Source of the DNA: Ficedula albicollis | Taxonomy: Eukaryota; Chordata; Aves; Passeriformes; Muscicapidae | Reading direction: 5' to 3' | Assembly (NCBI RefSeq): GCF_000247815.1 | Contig: NC_021673.1 | Coordinates: 39,758,592-39,822,591 of the forward strand | DNA length: 64,000 nucleotides | In this document: positions 12,571-25,012 of the stretch, one piece after another | Position numbering within the stretch: the stretch's first letter is position 1 | How the letters are laid out: every line of letters starts with the position of its first letter | Position numbers and translations under genes: made by a program | The notes under the pieces: generated by a model | What the model saw: only the letters and a program-made list of their open reading frames with translations | Told to the model about the DNA's origin: nothing | Databases searched by the model: none

Positions 12571-14007
12571 AGGCATTTAGGATAAGTCTCCTCAGGATCA
12601 GACCTATTCTCTGTGCAAAGAAAAAAACACCTTAAAGAGGGGAAAAGAGTTGTTACAATCCCATTTATCAGCTCTCATCCAGGTGGCCTCTTAAGAATGC
12701 TGGACTTTTATAGAGCATTTAAAGGAATGAGGGATTGGACTATCATTCCTTTATTGGACTATCATTTGAGAAGTTATGGAGGCCACATCCCTTAAGTAAT
12801 CAACTCATACATAGATCCTGAATGTGCAGATACAATATACATACACCTTATAGGTACAGTTACACCACACAGATACTCATCTACTGATCCTGACTGACTG
12901 ATCCTCAGCTTCAGCACACATCCCAAATCACTGCAGAATCCAGGGCTTTCTTTAGTAGTTCTCCCTGCATCTCTGAAATCCTTGGTCACAGCTCCTAGTT
13001 CTTCCCAGAGCTGGAGGCAACCCTTGCTAACCAGTAAATGCAATAGAACTGTCTCCTTGCAATGCTTCCTTTGTTTCATTCAGTAGCAGTAATCGTGGAG
13101 GTTGTAGCCTTTGAGCCTAATTTTTTTCAGCTGTTTACCAGCTTTACAAAACATTGAAGATCCTCTACGTTTCTCTGAAAGTCATGGGACTCCACATGAA
13201 TATGGTGATAATTGGGTCAATGCATTAATCTGAGGACTGAGACTTCAAAACTTTGGAAGGAAATGTATAAAAAGAGCCCAAAACATCTCAGTGCTAATGA
13301 TGACATTCATTACAGTAAAATCACCAGTCTGCTTTTCTAATATTTCCAGACTATCTGAGATATTGCTGAATCTTAGCAACTTAATTAGCAACAGCCTGAT
13401 GTAAGTGATATGCGCAGGATTAAAAAGCTTTTTTGGTTTCAAAGAATAGACTGGAACATCACCTGGAAAAGTGACTCTTTGGTAATACAAGCCTACTGAT
13501 GATTTTCATTTACTACATATATTTTTAATGTGCATGATTCAGTTCTCCACTTCCTCATTAATTTTACATCCTTTGTCATGGACTGGCTGGTACCACGGTA
13601 AAGCAAGAAGAGAATCAGTTTTGCAGATTATAACTGAGATGCAGCTAATAATAAAATAAAATATAAGAACATCTGGATCAAGAACATCTTGAACAGGAAT
13701 TTTAAAATGGCTCACACAATGAAGCCATTAAATTACAGAATTACTGAACATTACACTCATTACAGAAATGTTGCTTATATTTTGTTTTACTGACATGGTA
13801 AATTACCAGCCTTGTTCACTGTAACACACACTTTTCAATTATCTGTTCAGATTTATCAGCATAACAGGATTTATTACACACATGTAGACACCTGTTTGAG
13901 AAAACCAACCGTGCCAAAACGACCATGCTGGAATCCTCTGGATCTCATCCAAGAAGAAATGCTTTGAAAGCGTTGCTGAACTGCCCTAAGAACCCTTCAG
14001 TTTTATA
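12571..14007. other. Unique noncoding sequence
   Basis: AT-rich. It includes a small direct repeat near 12736-12770, where TTGGACTATCATT occurs twice about 20 bp apart. Open frames do not exceed 95 codons and are not recognisable. No transposon ends were seen. Confidence 0.6.
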
Positions 14008-15993
14008 ATGAGGATATCAGCAGCCAAAGTAAAAAAAAATTATGATTTGTTAATCTCCACATCAAAAAGATTAAAGAAAAAATGCTATATTTTTATCATT
14101 TGGCCATTATTACACATCATGAAGACCAAGACTAACAATTCTTTCCTTGTGAGAAGTGGCTGGTATCTTTGCTGTCAATCTAGTCCTCTTCTATAGAAAC
14201 ATTTAAGTTTTATTTATAACATGAAAAATTTATAAGTTATATAAATTTATATATATAAATATAAATATATATATATAACATTTCTATTTATAAGAGGAAA
14301 AAGTGAAAGGCAAGAGGATGAAAATGGAAAAAAATTCCAAATTCTCATTATTATTCGAATAAAACAAGACTCTCCTGACAGAAGGGCTTTTTTTTCCAAC
14401 TGGCTATTCCCAAGTACCATCCCAACATTATGGGGTATCTCCCACAGAGACAGCCTTCCTTGTAGGGCCACTGCTGGAGGCCAAGGGGGACACCCTGTGT
14501 GACATCTCAAGTATCACTGCTCATCAGCGTGTTGGCAGCTGAACCAGGCATTAATTACATTCCCAAACAAGAGGCTGCAATCAATCAAAGGCATGCTTCA
14601 TGATTCACATTTGGTGTTGAAAAACCTTCTCTGTCAGGAGTCTCATGGGAGTAGTTAATGACAGCAACCCCTGGGGGATTCCACACATGCCACACCACCA
14701 GATTAAAGGATGCTTCCAAAAGGTTTCTGTGACTCTGCCTACTCTGATGTTTGTCTTGATCACTGCCCACTTTGGTGCTGTTGTAAATGGGCTGGCCAGG
14801 ATTTTTTCCAAGTGCAGCAGTCCAATAAAATAAACCAAAGTTCAAAAACTACATTCAGTTGGCTTTTACTTGTTCTGAAACCCTTCTGACAGGTAAAGTT
14901 TTGATCCAGGTCATCTCTGGGGTGTACAGATGACAAAGTTCAGTTACTCCAGCTCTACAGCCAAGCTCTCACATTAACCCAGAAATTCCTTTAAGAAATT
15001 ATGAGGATATCAGCAGCCAAAGTAAAAAAAAATTATGATTTGTTAATCTCCACATCAAAAAGATTAAAGAAAAAATGCTATATTTTTATCATTTGGCCAT
15101 TATTACACATCATGAAGACCAAGACTAACAATTCTTTCCTTGTGAGAAGTGGCTGGTATCTTTGCTGTCAATCTAGTCCTCTTCTATAGAAACATTTAAG
15201 TTTTATTTATAACATGAAAAATTTATAAGTTATATAAATTTATATATATAAATATAAATATATATATATAACATTTCTATTTATAAGAGGAAAAAGTGAA
15301 AGGCAAGAGGATGAAAATGGAAAAAAATTCCAAATTCTCATTATTATTCAAATAAAACAAGACTCTCCTGACAGAAGGGCTTTTTTTTCCAACTGGCTAT
15401 TCCCAAGTACCATCCCAACATTATGGGGTATCTCCCACAGAGACAGCCTTCCTTGTAGGGCCACTGCTGGAGGCCAAGGGGGACACCCTGTGTGACATCT
15501 CAAGTATCACTGCTCATCAGCGTGTTGGCAGCTGAACCAGGCATTAATTACATTCCCAAACAAGAGGCTGCAATCAATCAAAGGCATGCTTCATGATTCA
15601 CATTTGGTGTTGAAAAACCTTCTCTGTCAGGAGTCTCATGGGAGTAGTTAATGACAGCAACCCCTGGGGGATTCCACACATGCCACACCACCAGATTAAA
15701 GGATGCTTCCAAAAGGTTTCTGTGACTCTGCCTACTCTGATGTTTGTCTTGATCACTGCCCACTTTGGTGCTGTTGTAAATGGGCTGGCCAGGATTTTTT
15801 CCAAGTGCAGCAGTCCAATAAAATAAACCAAAGTTCAAAAACTACATTCAGTTGGCTTTTACTTGTTCTGAAACCCTTCTGACAGGTAAAGTTTTGATCC
15901 AGGTCATCTCTGGGGTGTACAGATGACAAAGTTCAGTTACTCCAGCTCTACAGCCAAGCTCTCACATTAACCCAGAAATTCCTTTAAGAAATT
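14008..15993. repeat. 993-bp direct tandem duplication (2 copies, one visible mismatch)
   Basis: Copy 1 (14008-15000) and copy 2 (15001-15993) both start ATGAGGATATCAGCAGCC and end CCTTTAAGAAATT, and are joined with no spacer. Reading through both, I find one difference: G14357 against A15350, in the context TTCGAA/TTCAAA, a CpG transition. The sequence before copy 1 (TTTTATA) and after copy 2 (TTCAGTG) is not duplicated. Identical open frames of 62, 77 and 86 codons occur in both copies but are unremarkable. A minus-strand 87-codon frame is open only in copy 1, because the single difference makes a TGA in copy 2. This is either a very recent tandem duplication or a false duplication in the assembly. 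Confidence 0.97.
14224..14278. repeat. AT-only low-complexity tract (also at 15217-15271)
   Basis: An almost pure A/T stretch rich in TATATA and TAAATATAAATA, within each copy of the 993-bp duplication. Such tracts melt and form hairpins easily and are common fragile or duplication-prone sites. Here the tract lies inside the unit, not at its junctions. Confidence 0.85.
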
Positions 15994-17052
15994 TTCAGTG
16001 ATTAAGAAGGGTAGTACATGCAAAAGAGTTAAAAGTGGTGTCTCATGGACAAGCTAGTTAAAACAGCCCCTCTTCACATATGTAATTTAAATATTTCACT
16101 CATATGGTACCATCACCTGTTCCAAGTCAGAATTGCTCAGATAGGGAAAAGCAGGGAAATATAGCCTTACTATGGTGTGGTGCATTGGCTTTACCACATA
16201 TTCCAAATTCTTCCAGTAATGTCCAAAAAGGATGCTAAGCATCCAGAAATTGTGTCAACAATGCTGTTACATTGAAGACCGAGCAAATGGATTTCTCTGT
16301 AGAAGTTCATGAGCATGGAAATACATTTCCATTCCTATTAAATACGAAGATGCTTTGTTTACTTAGTGCTGAGCTGAACAATGGACCAATTCAGTCTCAG
16401 AGCAAGACTGATTTCCAGAGGTCTTGAGAAAAAACACTTCAGTGGGCAATTATTTTGAGGTCTCTGTGTATGGGTGGAATAACCCCAAGCCCAGCAGAAG
16501 TTCGGAAGGAAGTGATGACACCCTTGGGGTTTAGTTACTGCAGACTGAGAAAAAATGACAGAAGTGGAAAAGATGTTTTTGGATAAAGTATTGTTGAAAG
16601 CACGTGTAAGAAATCTCCTCTAAATAGCCTTAAAATAGGTTTAGCGGTAGTGCTTTTATTAAAAATTCCACCACATTATGAAAATAAATCTCTCCTCCTC
16701 CTCTTTCCTCAACATTTGTGAAGATCTTACAGAGCAAATTTTGATACAAATAAACTGACCGCTATAAAGAATGATTGTTATACATTAACCATTGAATAAT
16801 CCACAGATAACAGTGACATATATCTTATAATTATATGCTTCAACCTTAGGCAAATAATTCCGGATTTCCTTTTTTTTCCCCTACAGTGCTCACAGAGGAA
16901 ATCATTACTGATCTAGATAAATATTTCAAAGTTCAGTTCAGTTAGGACTTTTACTTCAATTTTAAACTTCAATTTGCTTTTAGGCTAATTTATCTTATTT
17001 CCCTCCATCCTCTTCCCTAGCAAGGCTGTATATTAAAATTTCATGTCTTTTT
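15994..17052. other. Unique noncoding sequence
   Basis: AT-rich flank of the 993-bp duplication. No open frame above 60 codons, transposon end or RNA gene was recognised. Confidence 0.6.
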
Positions 17053-17453
17053 TTAAGAAAAAGAAAGAGAAAAAGAAAAGAAAAAGACAAAGAAAAGGAA
17101 AATGAAAAAGGAAAAGGAAAAGGAAAACAAAGAGAAAAAAAAGAAAAATAAAAAAAAAGAAAAAGAAAAAGAAAAAGAAAAAGAAAAAGAAAAAGAAAAA
17201 GAAAAAGAAAAAGAAAAAGAAAAAGAAAAAGAAAAAGAAAAAGAAAAAGAAAAAGAAAAAGAAAAAGAAAAAGAAAAAGAAAAAGAAAAAGAAAAAGAAA
17301 AAGAAAAAGAAAAAGAAAAAGAAAAAGAAAAAGAAAAAGAAAAAGAAAAAGAAAAAGAAAAAGAAAAAGAAAAAGAAAAAGAAAAAGAAAAAGAAAAAGA
17401 AAAAGAAAAAGAAAAAGAAAAAGAAAAAGAAAAAGAAAAAGAAAAAGAAAAAG
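17053..17453. repeat. (GAAAAA)49 hexanucleotide array with degenerate purine lead-in
   Basis: A pure period-6 array runs from about 17154 to 17453, with G at every sixth base from 17159 to 17453, which gives 49 units without interruption. It is preceded from about 17053 by a degenerate GAAAAG/GGAAAA purine tract. Because the unit length is a multiple of three and contains no stop, artefactual frames stay open in several registers: Lys-Glu repeats on the plus strand, and Phe or Phe-Leu repeats on the minus strand. These are not genes. The strand asymmetry (about 400 bp of almost uninterrupted purine) could allow triplex (H-DNA) structure. Confidence 0.97.
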
Positions 17454-19776
17454 GAGACCACTATGGTGATAAAATATGAGCAGGCTGCCTTTCACTGCAG
17501 AAATTGCCTTGGAAAGCTACCATACAAGAATGAAAGAGTACCATTATTAATAAATTTAGCAATGACTAATCACAGGTCTAAGAATTATCATTATCTGGTT
17601 GTGCTTGAGCTAACAAGTAGGAGTACAAAACATCTTGTTTTTGAATGGCACTGTCAAACAATTTAAAGAAAATATTTTCACGTGGCTTTTCCTTTTAAGA
17701 GTTTTGTGGAAACTGGAAATGGGAGGATTTTCTTGTCAGGACTTTTCTTTCCTCTGCTGTTTACACACAGTAACTACACTTCAGTACTCCTGCTGAAGAG
17801 TTTCAGACCTGGTATTTGCTATAAAACTTCCACAGGAAATCTGTGAACTTCTCAAAACAAAAATAGAAATAAGAAAACTGAAATCAGATACTAAGCAACT
17901 CCAAGAAGAACTTTTCCTACCCGAACAACTGCACCTTACATGTCATCGTAGTCACAATATAATTATTGCTCATTTTGCACTTTTACACATGGGGGACTAT
18001 GTCAGAAGCCAATACCCCTCACTCACTGTTTCCTAATTCATAATCCTTACAACCAATGTAAGATCCTAGGGCTTCCTCAAGCATAGCATAGCAAAAATTA
18101 CATTAATACCTACTGAACTAGGTAACTAATCTCTGGTCACAACAAAGGTTTTCTACATTTTCATAGAAATTTGTATATTTTCATAGAAAACAGAAATTTT
18201 TAATACAACTGTCAAAAGTTCACTGGCAACAGAAGTCTACAGTTTATTTTTTTTCCTTTCATTGAAAAAAAATCTTTTGCAGTAAATAACAAGATAACAC
18301 TGTATTAATCTGCATTACTCAGTTAATTTACTAAGGGCTATTCAACTATTTGTTGTGAAATCAATCTGCTTCTTCATGGCTATTTAAGAGTCATGCACAA
18401 TCTTGACACCTAGTAACAGTGAATTCACTCTCCAAGAAACTGGAGAAAACAGCAAGATGTGCCACAATTCCAATACCATCAGAGAAAGTTAATGTAATCA
18501 TAGCAAGGTCAAATATGCTCATGGTTCAAGCCTAAATCAAACCTTCAATTTAAACAGCACTAATCTAGATGTGTGGAAAAGGTAATAAGTAAACACTGCT
18601 GCCTTTAACTGCTTAGGGCAAAAAGTATTACTGCATTCCCATTTAATCTCATTTGTAAATAAATCAGTCTCAAAAAATTATCTCCCGTTTCATAACAGTG
18701 AAAGCATTTTTGTCAGCTGCAACTGAAATGGCTAAAATCCAAATACTAAAAACTACAGTAAAAATTCAGGTATTATATTCAATTACCTGGCAAGTATCTC
18801 AAGAGCAATAGCAGTCTGCTTCTAGCTACAGGATGCAGAAAATGTAGATCAACATAACACTATACAAAATCACACATGTATAATTATTACTATATCTATC
18901 ACAAAGTGCCTTTCAGATCACTGTAAATTTTTAATGAAGTAATGAAATTGCTTGTAGAAGTACCCACAGATGACATAATGTAACATTACTCTACTGGTGT
19001 ATAATGTGAATGCTGTGCAACCAAAATAAGTCTGTCATAACAACCCCACACAATACAGAATAGTCAAATGCTTTATTCTTCCTGTCAGACAATTAACTCC
19101 TTCTTTTTTACTTCTGAAAGTGAGCATATAAATATTATGCAAACTTGCAATAGAGTGACCTGGAATTCAAATTTATAATGGAGTTCAAAATTCATAGCTA
19201 ACATCCATAGCAATTGAAACAATCTTCTGCTGTAAAATATAATGATTAATTGGGTGAAAAAATTAAAAAGCTCACGCCCAAATAGAGGACAGAGTCTCTG
19301 TAATGCTTTCACTGGATTTATTTTAGTTTTGTTTGCCTTGCATGAAACAGCACAGTTTCAAAAGAAAACACCAGGGAACCTCTGAGCTTCAAGGACAAAA
19401 GCTGCAATCAAAAGTAAAGACGAAAGCAGTATTTTAGTTTCAGATGTGCTTTTCAATAACTGAGCTTGCTCTGTGTTTTCCTTACAAGCTGCTGACCATG
19501 GGAACACAGTTATTTTCACTTCTACTACTGCAGCAAACAGCTCTGGTGATTCCCTCTGAGGTGCTGCTGCCACGCAGGCATGGTCTCCCCATTTTCCCAA
19601 AAGCCATCCCTGGCAAACCATCATCATCTTCCCAGTGGTGGCACAGGTTGCCTCCTCTCAGTGCAGCTGACTGTGAGCTTTGTGGGACTCCTTGAGATGG
19701 AAGAGCAGGAGGATTCCAGTACCCCTTGCTCCCCAGCCAGCCTCCCCAGGGATGAACTTCCCAGCAGTTCTGTGCA
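17454..19776. other. Unique noncoding sequence
   Basis: AT-rich. A small direct repeat of ATTTTCATAGAAA lies near 18158-18190. No recognisable gene, transposon end or RNA gene. Open frames are short and overlapping. The segment near 19440-19776 becomes GC-richer and leads into the minisatellite. Confidence 0.6.
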
Positions 19777-19930
19777 CCAGGCACAGGAAGATCACAGCCA
19801 GGCACAGGAAGATCACAAAGATCTGGAGGGCAAAGATCTGGAGCACCCCATGCCTTGGTACCAGGCACAGGAAGATCACAAAAGGATGCTCCACTTTGGG
19901 GCAAAGATCTGGAGCACCCCATGCCTTGGT
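19777..19930. repeat. GC-richer minisatellite, mixed 21-bp and 71-bp periods
   Basis: The motif CCAGGCACAGGAAGATCACA occurs at 19777, 19798 and 19861. A second block of about 32 bp, beginning GGGCAAAGATCTGGAGCACC, occurs at 19828 and 19899, a 71-bp period. The first two copies of the short motif are 21 bp apart. The array keeps frames open on both strands (133 codons plus, 146 codons minus, the latter with repeated Asp-Leu-Pro-Val-Pro-Gly). Simultaneous openness on both strands is explained by the repeat, so I do not call a gene. Confidence 0.9.
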
Positions 19931-22900
19931 TTCAGCCTGACCACCCAGGTGTACAGGAGACAAATCCAAGCCATATTATAGCACCTAAGTCTAAAACACC
20001 CTGGTCATGGCTCCACCACAAAGTGTTGCTGTGAGGGATAATCACCTCTTAACATAGGGACCTCATAGAAGTTATATAGTGGAGACAGTAATAATTTCAT
20101 TAAAAAATTAAGAATATGGATGTACTTAAAATTAACTTGACTCTGAACACTAAAGAAATGCTGAGGTTTTGTTCTTCCTTTCCTTAAACAAAATGGCAAT
20201 GTACATAAAGGACCCCCACTATCAAGACAAAACACGTCTTATATGATCATGAGCAACAAAACTCTCTTGGCAGTATTTAACCAGTTCTAATCAGAAGATA
20301 GAGTTTAAAAATCTCACAAAACCAAAAGACAACTCGCTAAAAATAAAATTAAAAACCTACCTCAGGACCAAGAGGAAGTAGTACCGTCCCACTCAAGTTC
20401 ATGGTTACAGCTTTTAACTATGAACTTTCCCAATTATTTCCAGCACTGAGCAACATCCTGAATTTAGCAGCATTGATCTTCACTTCTGGTTCCCTGCTGC
20501 AGTGCTGTTTTCTAGCAGAGAAGGAATCTTCAAATCGGAAGTATAGCCCATACACAAAGCAGACTTCAACAAAGGACCATTGTCACGACGAGGAGCCTGC
20601 CATGAATAATCTCGTTACTGCAGCCATGAATGATCTGACGTCTGCAGCGATGTTTCAGGCTACAATCACTTGCTTTTACACACAGCACACCTGGCTATTT
20701 CACACCCCTCCAGCAAACAGATGCTTAGCAATGCTATTTGGTTTTATAAAAAGCCTCGAGACAGTACCCGCCAGAGTGAGGAGGAAATTAATTCTTCTAT
20801 CATTATGTGTTTCTCTTCCCCTTCTTTGGGAGAGGGGAATATTGAAACTCCCACCTGTCTGAGCACAACACTGGGACACAGCCACTCACACAGGGAGAGG
20901 CTGCACCGTGCCAGGGGATCTCACAGGCCCTCAAAACAATCCTGCTTAAAAAAAAAAATGCTGGTGACACAGTGCTGCGCAAGTATGGAGCTGGATGAAC
21001 CCTGCTGGGGTAACACCAGTTTTCAGGCTTCTACCACCTTTAGAGGGAAAACCATCATTCTCAAGCCACTAAGGATTAATACTAGAATATAAACATTCAG
21101 TTACATAAATATTCACAGAAGGGGAAAAAAAATGGTGCAAGGAAGTCAAGCTACATCCTTTATAAACAAGAAACCAACTCAATTTAACTGCAGAACTCAA
21201 TTTACCAAACCTTGCCAGCCCCAGGCAGCCTGGGCAGGCAGTAGTCCAAAATGTGATAAAATTATTATTAAAAAAAAAAAATAAAAATTGAAACTTATAA
21301 GAATACACAAGTGTTTCTTAATAAGGCAAATTAAGTTTCTTTATGAGGATATTCCCAAGCTGAACACACATTTTAACTTGAAATAGAGGGAATGTTTTGT
21401 TAAAGCATTATGTAGATGTGAAGCTGCTTTTATGTAACTCAATTTATCAGAGAAACATGTTGTATCATGTTGTTAAAATATTATGGAGATAAAAGGATAA
21501 TAATTGAAATATTTGCATACGATGTAGTACAAAGAAATAATGTATGTGAACAGACTATTTGTTGTCACATTAGCTTCAAGCAAATAAGGAAATAAGGGTT
21601 GATTTATTACTGTGTGTCTGGGGCTGTAGGGTGGTAAGATTTTACTGACTGTAGTTTAAATAAAGGTCTAGAAAAGCAATGGAAAAAATCCTGTCAATAA
21701 TTCAGGACAAATTAATGGTATAACATGAGGTCTTTACGTTTATTGAAATAATTAATGGATTTATCTCGTTTATTCATAGTATTTAAAGGACTTACTTCTA
21801 ACTGGGATTTCTTACATCTGCACTTTAAAGAACTGTTGACATGTTGAGGGTTGCATACCGTACCCTTCATAAATAACAAACCAATTGGATCTGCTGTTCT
21901 GCAAAACTTGGCAGCACCTCTGCCTCAGGAGCCTGGGCACCCAGCCTGGGGTCCTGCTCTGCACCCAGCCACGTCTCCTGGTGCTTTGCAGTGACTTCGG
22001 ACCCCACTGTTACCACGGTGACCCTCTCCAGAACCTGACAACTCTGATCATTATCACCCAACCTCTACACTTTAATGAACTGAAGGTGAGTTTGTAGACT
22101 CTCCCATTGCAATGCTGGTCAGCTAAAACAGTTTTCTTCTCTGTCTGGTGCCTCGCTGCAGCAGGCAAGGTGAGCAAAGAGGAGAGGAGGAGAAAGGGGA
22201 AACTAAACTTCAGCACGCACACACACACATATGTTTGCACACACATGCATACTTGGGTGTATAAACACATACTTAAGTGCATACAGTACACCTAAAATAA
22301 GGTTTACAAATATGGGATGCATATATAACTGGAAAAAAAAGGTGGAGCCCTGAATCCAGAGTCTCATCACTGCTTTGGCCAAGTTTTGCTCCCTTTTTAC
22401 TGAAGCTCCCTGGTCAATCAAATCCAACAGCTGAGGATTGATTCACGGGGTTGCTCACACCCAGAAGAAAGTCTTGTGACAATTCTCTCCCTAGCACCCA
22501 ATGCCCACCAGGGGAGGCAGGAAGGGGTGTGCCCACACCACTGCTGCGGTCACTGCCAGGCAGCAAATGAAACGATATGGAAAAAAAATCATCATATTCC
22601 CTCAGGCATATGCATAGTAGGATCACATTTGAGAGCACTTAAGAGATTTAAGAAATCACTTTTAAAATAGTTTCAGCTTTTCTTTTTTTTTTTAATTTTT
22701 TTTTTTCCCCCACAAAGGGCAAGTAGATTAAAAGAGTGTTTATTTCAAGTGGTATAGCTAAGGGTCTACAATTCCATGTATAGATATCCCCTAGGGAAAG
22801 AATTCCCTTCTGGAGTTGAAACCAATCTACTGTAAACAGATCAGATTAAACCAAAATGAGACATTCTCAATGCAGTATTAGACTGTCAGCATATTCCTTC

Positions 22901-24920
22901 ATAATTCCACAGGTATTTTGGAATGGTACAGACCAACCACAGATAAATAAAAGAAAAAGCAATTCTCAACCATGCATTTGTAACTGTTTTCTCATTCCCT
23001 CCCAATAATAATCTTCCATAAATGCCATGGAATTACAGCATTTTGGACTTCTTAAAAATAACAGAGGTATTTCTGGGAAATAATAATACTTGTGGAAGTA
23101 TCAGCAGGCCATTGTTCCATTCATGCTAAACTTGAAAATTTTCAAATTTTAAAACTTGTAAAAACTTTGGTCTAAAGTTTCTTAATGTCATGCTACCAAG
23201 AAAAAATCTGTACCCCCCCAAAAAATTGCTGACATAGCTGTAAATCCCAAAAAGCAGTGAAAAATCCTGAACCTAGACTAAATAATACATTTTCTAAAAA
23301 TAAAATTGTTATGAGATTTCCTAACCTAAGTCATTATTTGTTCTAAAATTTGCAGTGTGTTATGGTTATTAAGCCGAACACAATTTTATCTGAGTGTAAA
23401 AGTTTGGGACTTTCCTCATATGACCTTCCTGGCATACTGCCAAGGCTCAGCTCTTGATGACATTTAATCTGAACATAATCCCTGAAATCTCTGTGCCATT
23501 ACTGGGTTGCATGGGAATGATTCCCTGACAACATACACGGAATTGTGCTGTAAATTTTATTTTCAGCTCATGGCTGCTCCCCTTCCTTACCAGCTGATGC
23601 AAATTATTCGTTTGAATCAAACTAAATAATCCATACCTTTTATTTGCTGTAGAACCACATAATACTTAGAATAGAAAACAAGTCCAACACTTCTCGTTTC
23701 AGTTGTTTTTCCACTGATGGTTGCCATATTTTTAAGTGAGCAAACTCCAGAAAATGAATGAAGTTCAGCAGCTGATGAAAAGCCTGGGTAATGAGCTGCA
23801 GTGGCTCAAACAACCCAGCTGACTCTGAACAGGAGCAAGACCACACTGCAGCAGAGGGTGCTCACACTTGACTGTGGTCTGAACGAGCAACTGCCTTTAC
23901 AAAGGAAGAACACACTTAAAAGAGCTTTTCTCATATTCAAAGATGCCTCTGATCTCTGAAGCCAACTGTCGTTTTGTCATGAATGCTGTGAAAAATCACA
24001 GTGTCCAAGATTTCCACATCTGTGATTTTTGGCACTTGTGCAGGGGTAGGAACTGAATAACTGATGTCTGAACAACACCAACGAAAATGAGGCAACACAG
24101 CAATTTGTCCCATAGGAAAGTGCAGAAAAGCCTCAAAAAGATAAATGTGGATCTCTCTTTGTTTTGTATGTGCTCTGGATTTCACAAGTATTTTTCCCCT
24201 GCATTCCCTGCAGGAAGGAGCTAGGTAGGCAAAGCAGCACTGACTTCAATCTTACTAATGCAGGTCCTAAAAGCAGTGAATCATTCAGCAGTAAGAGCTC
24301 CAGTATGGGAAGCAGAGACCTACCCATTGACCTGCATACTTAGTTCAGCAACAATCTAGGTGTCATTACAGTTCATGGGAGCTCACACCAGCCTGCCTAC
24401 ATTTGCTGTGGTCCAACTGCTGCCTGAAGCAAACATTGGCTCTTATTGAGGCTCCTTGTTTACTGAGTGATCTCAACATTCCTCCTTTCCCATGAAAAGC
24501 AAGTAAATAAGATGAACAAGAAAAATTAATTATTCTCTGAAAAAAAAAAATCATAAAATTATAACAGATAAAGTAGTTTTATGGTTTTTTAAAGTCTTAA
24601 TTTTCAGCAGAAAGCTTGCTTTGTTCAGTGGGCTTTTCTCCCTGTACATTAACCCCTTCCCAAAAAGATCTTTCCTACACAGAGTTGACCAAGTTACCAA
24701 GCACCTGTGGGGAAAGAGAAAGTCCTCTAAAGCACACATAAAGGTTTATTTCATTACCTCTAAGTTATTTCTAATGCTAATCTCTTTATACATGTAAAAA
24801 AGTATCCTATTTCAAGGTACTCCTTCGGGTTGGGGTGCAGAGGACCTCTCAGTTCTCCTCTTTAAGAAAGCTAAACTCCAAGGAAAAATAGGAACTACTC
24901 CTCCAGTCCTTTATTTCCTC
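19931..24920. other. Unique noncoding sequence
   Basis: Mostly AT-rich. An A12 run lies at about 21270-21281. A CA-rich stretch at 22213-22290 includes (AC)6-7. A T-rich tract lies at about 22680-22706. A CTGAAG/GTGAGT sequence near 22081-22088 resembles a splice donor, but I cannot connect it to an exon. The largest frames (153 codons at 20401-20862 and 140 codons at 20670-21092, both plus strand) overlap each other in different frames and have no recognisable domain. Confidence 0.6.
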
Positions 24921-24924
24921 CAAC

Positions 24925-25012
24925 AGAGTGGGCTTGATCCAATCAAGAGCCACTTAAGTCAATGGGGAGCTGTTAATGTTTGGTTTAGGCCATGTAAGAG
25001 TGAGAAATTGAG
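24925..25012. repeat. Possible ancient amniote interspersed repeat remnant
   Basis: The stretch GGGCTTGATCCAATCAAGAG, followed by ACTTAAGTCAATGGGGAGCT, resembles the 'gcctgatccaaa ... gaagtcaatggg' repeat that I remember as widespread in turtle, crocodile and bird genomes. The match is by memory and covers only about 45 well-conserved bases. The class of the parent element is uncertain. Confidence 0.4.

Noticed and set aside
16995..17495. Long frames of Phe-Leu, poly-Phe and Lys-Glu repeats
   Set aside because: They are produced by the GAAAAA array, whose unit is a multiple of three with no stop in these registers; no gene context.
19482..19922. 146-codon minus-strand frame with repeated Asp-Leu-Pro-Val-Pro-Gly
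   Set aside because: The repeated peptide is the translation of the minisatellite; a plus-strand frame is open over the same bases.
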